Below, piece by piece: positions 24,652 to 25,011 of a stretch of DNA of 25,011 bases (positions within the stretch are counted from its first letter, which is position 1; every line of letters begins with the position of its first letter). This stretch comes from CAJQQK01 sp051010015. Its GTDB lineage: Bacteria > Pseudomonadota > Alphaproteobacteria > Rhizobiales > Hyphomicrobiaceae. Where the stretch lies: assembly GCA_051010015.1 (NCBI GenBank), contig JBPCVZ010000377.1, positions 1-25,011 of the forward strand. Reading direction: 5' to 3'. The translations under genes and the position numbers were made by a program. Below the pieces are notes generated by a model. The model was not told the DNA's origin and ran no database searches. It saw only the letters and a list, made by a program, of their open reading frames with translations.

Positions 24652-25011
24652 CTATTTAAGGCCCATTTCCTTGATGGCCGGCTCGAACTCCTTGATCATC
24701 GATTTGATCTGGGCACCCCAGGCCTTCGAATCGGCTGGTGACGTACTGTCGAGACCGGATGCTTCGAGATAAGCCTGGTAGACTTTGTGCTTCATGGCCT
24801 TCATCAGGCCCTTCTCGAGCGTCGCAACCTTGGCACCATCGGTCTTGGCATGGGTCACGAAACCACGCACCGTCGAGAGCACCACATCGATGCCGAGTTC
24901 CTTGCCGGTCTTCGCCTTCGGGATCGGCTTCATGCGATCCGTGCCGAGCACGATCAACGGGCAGATGTCACCGGCTTCGACCTGCGATGCGGCTTCCGAC
25001 AGGTTGAGCGT
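24652..25011 (-). CDS. tctC: TctC/Bug-family solute-binding protein, C-terminal part (5' end outside window)
   Basis: The frame is open from the window edge to a TAG at 24652-24654, giving about 119 residues. It reads like the C-terminal lobe of a periplasmic Bug protein: SEAASQVEAGDICPLIVLG, PTxKELG-like KTGKELGIDVVL, then STVRGFVTHAKTDGAKV and a helical tail ending KEFEPAIKEMGLK. These proteins bind a carboxylate ligand in the periplasm and deliver it to TctA/TctB. The signal peptide and most ligand-binding residues are outside the window. It is the first gene of the transporter operon visible here, nine bases before tctB. Confidence 0.88.
   Translation of the reverse strand, partial: TLNLSEAASQVEAGDICPLIVLGTDRMKPIPKAKTGKELGIDVVLSTVRGFVTHAKTDGAKVATLEKGLMKAMKHKVYQAYLEASGLDSTSPADSKAWGAQIKSMIKEFEPAIKEMGLK

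Noticed and set aside
23950..24741. 263-codon plus-strand open frame antisense to tctA, tctB and tctC
   Set aside because: Rich in His, Asp, Glu and Arg, typical of antisense to membrane protein genes; the minus strand holds the real operon.

Overview
The window is a GC-rich, densely coded chromosomal segment from a Gram-negative bacterium. Signal peptides, two periplasmic adaptors, an RND pump and a tripartite tricarboxylate transporter support the Gram-negative assignment. The mixture of a DevBCA-type exporter, a DUF2147 protein, a TctABC/Bug transporter, a PhyH dioxygenase and an enolase-superfamily enzyme suggests an alphaproteobacterium, possibly marine or soil. That placement is an inference from gene families, not from a marker gene. 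I see no rRNA, tRNA, CRISPR array, transposase or phage gene.

Left part (1-8680): the 3' end of an unrecognised gene, then a polyprenyl-phosphate sugar-1-phosphate transferase that starts exopolysaccharide or capsule repeat units. A tightly coupled TetR regulator / RND adaptor / RND pump operon follows, with a candidate operator in front of it. Next is a DUF533 (TerB-like) protein with a Gly-rich repeat region, closed by a strong hairpin terminator.

Middle part (8680-16721): a leftward devC-devA-devB-type ABC exporter operon with overlapping genes; a DUF2147 secreted protein; a convergent Est30-like alpha/beta hydrolase; then a rightward group consisting of a 616-aa envelope protein of unknown function starting at TTG, a YbjQ-family protein overlapping it by ATGA, and a 58-aa two-helix membrane protein. 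This group is the least explained part of the window.

Right part (16749-25011): what looks like a catabolic and uptake locus. A leftward ridA-like gene and PhyH dioxygenase gene diverge from a rightward sulfatase and an enolase-superfamily (mandelate racemase/sugar-acid dehydratase-like) gene. A leftward FIST-domain protein and a leftward tctC-tctB-tctA transporter operon, cut by the window end, complete it. A reasonable reading is import of a small acidic, perhaps sulfated, compound by the TctABC system and its breakdown in the cytoplasm. The substrate cannot be named from sequence.

Regulatory elements are mostly dyads seen by eye: a cluster of inverted repeats before the sugar transferase, a palindrome before tetR, dyads before devC and the DUF2147 gene, direct repeats in the AT-richer gap before the 616-aa gene, and a long inverted repeat before the small membrane protein gene.
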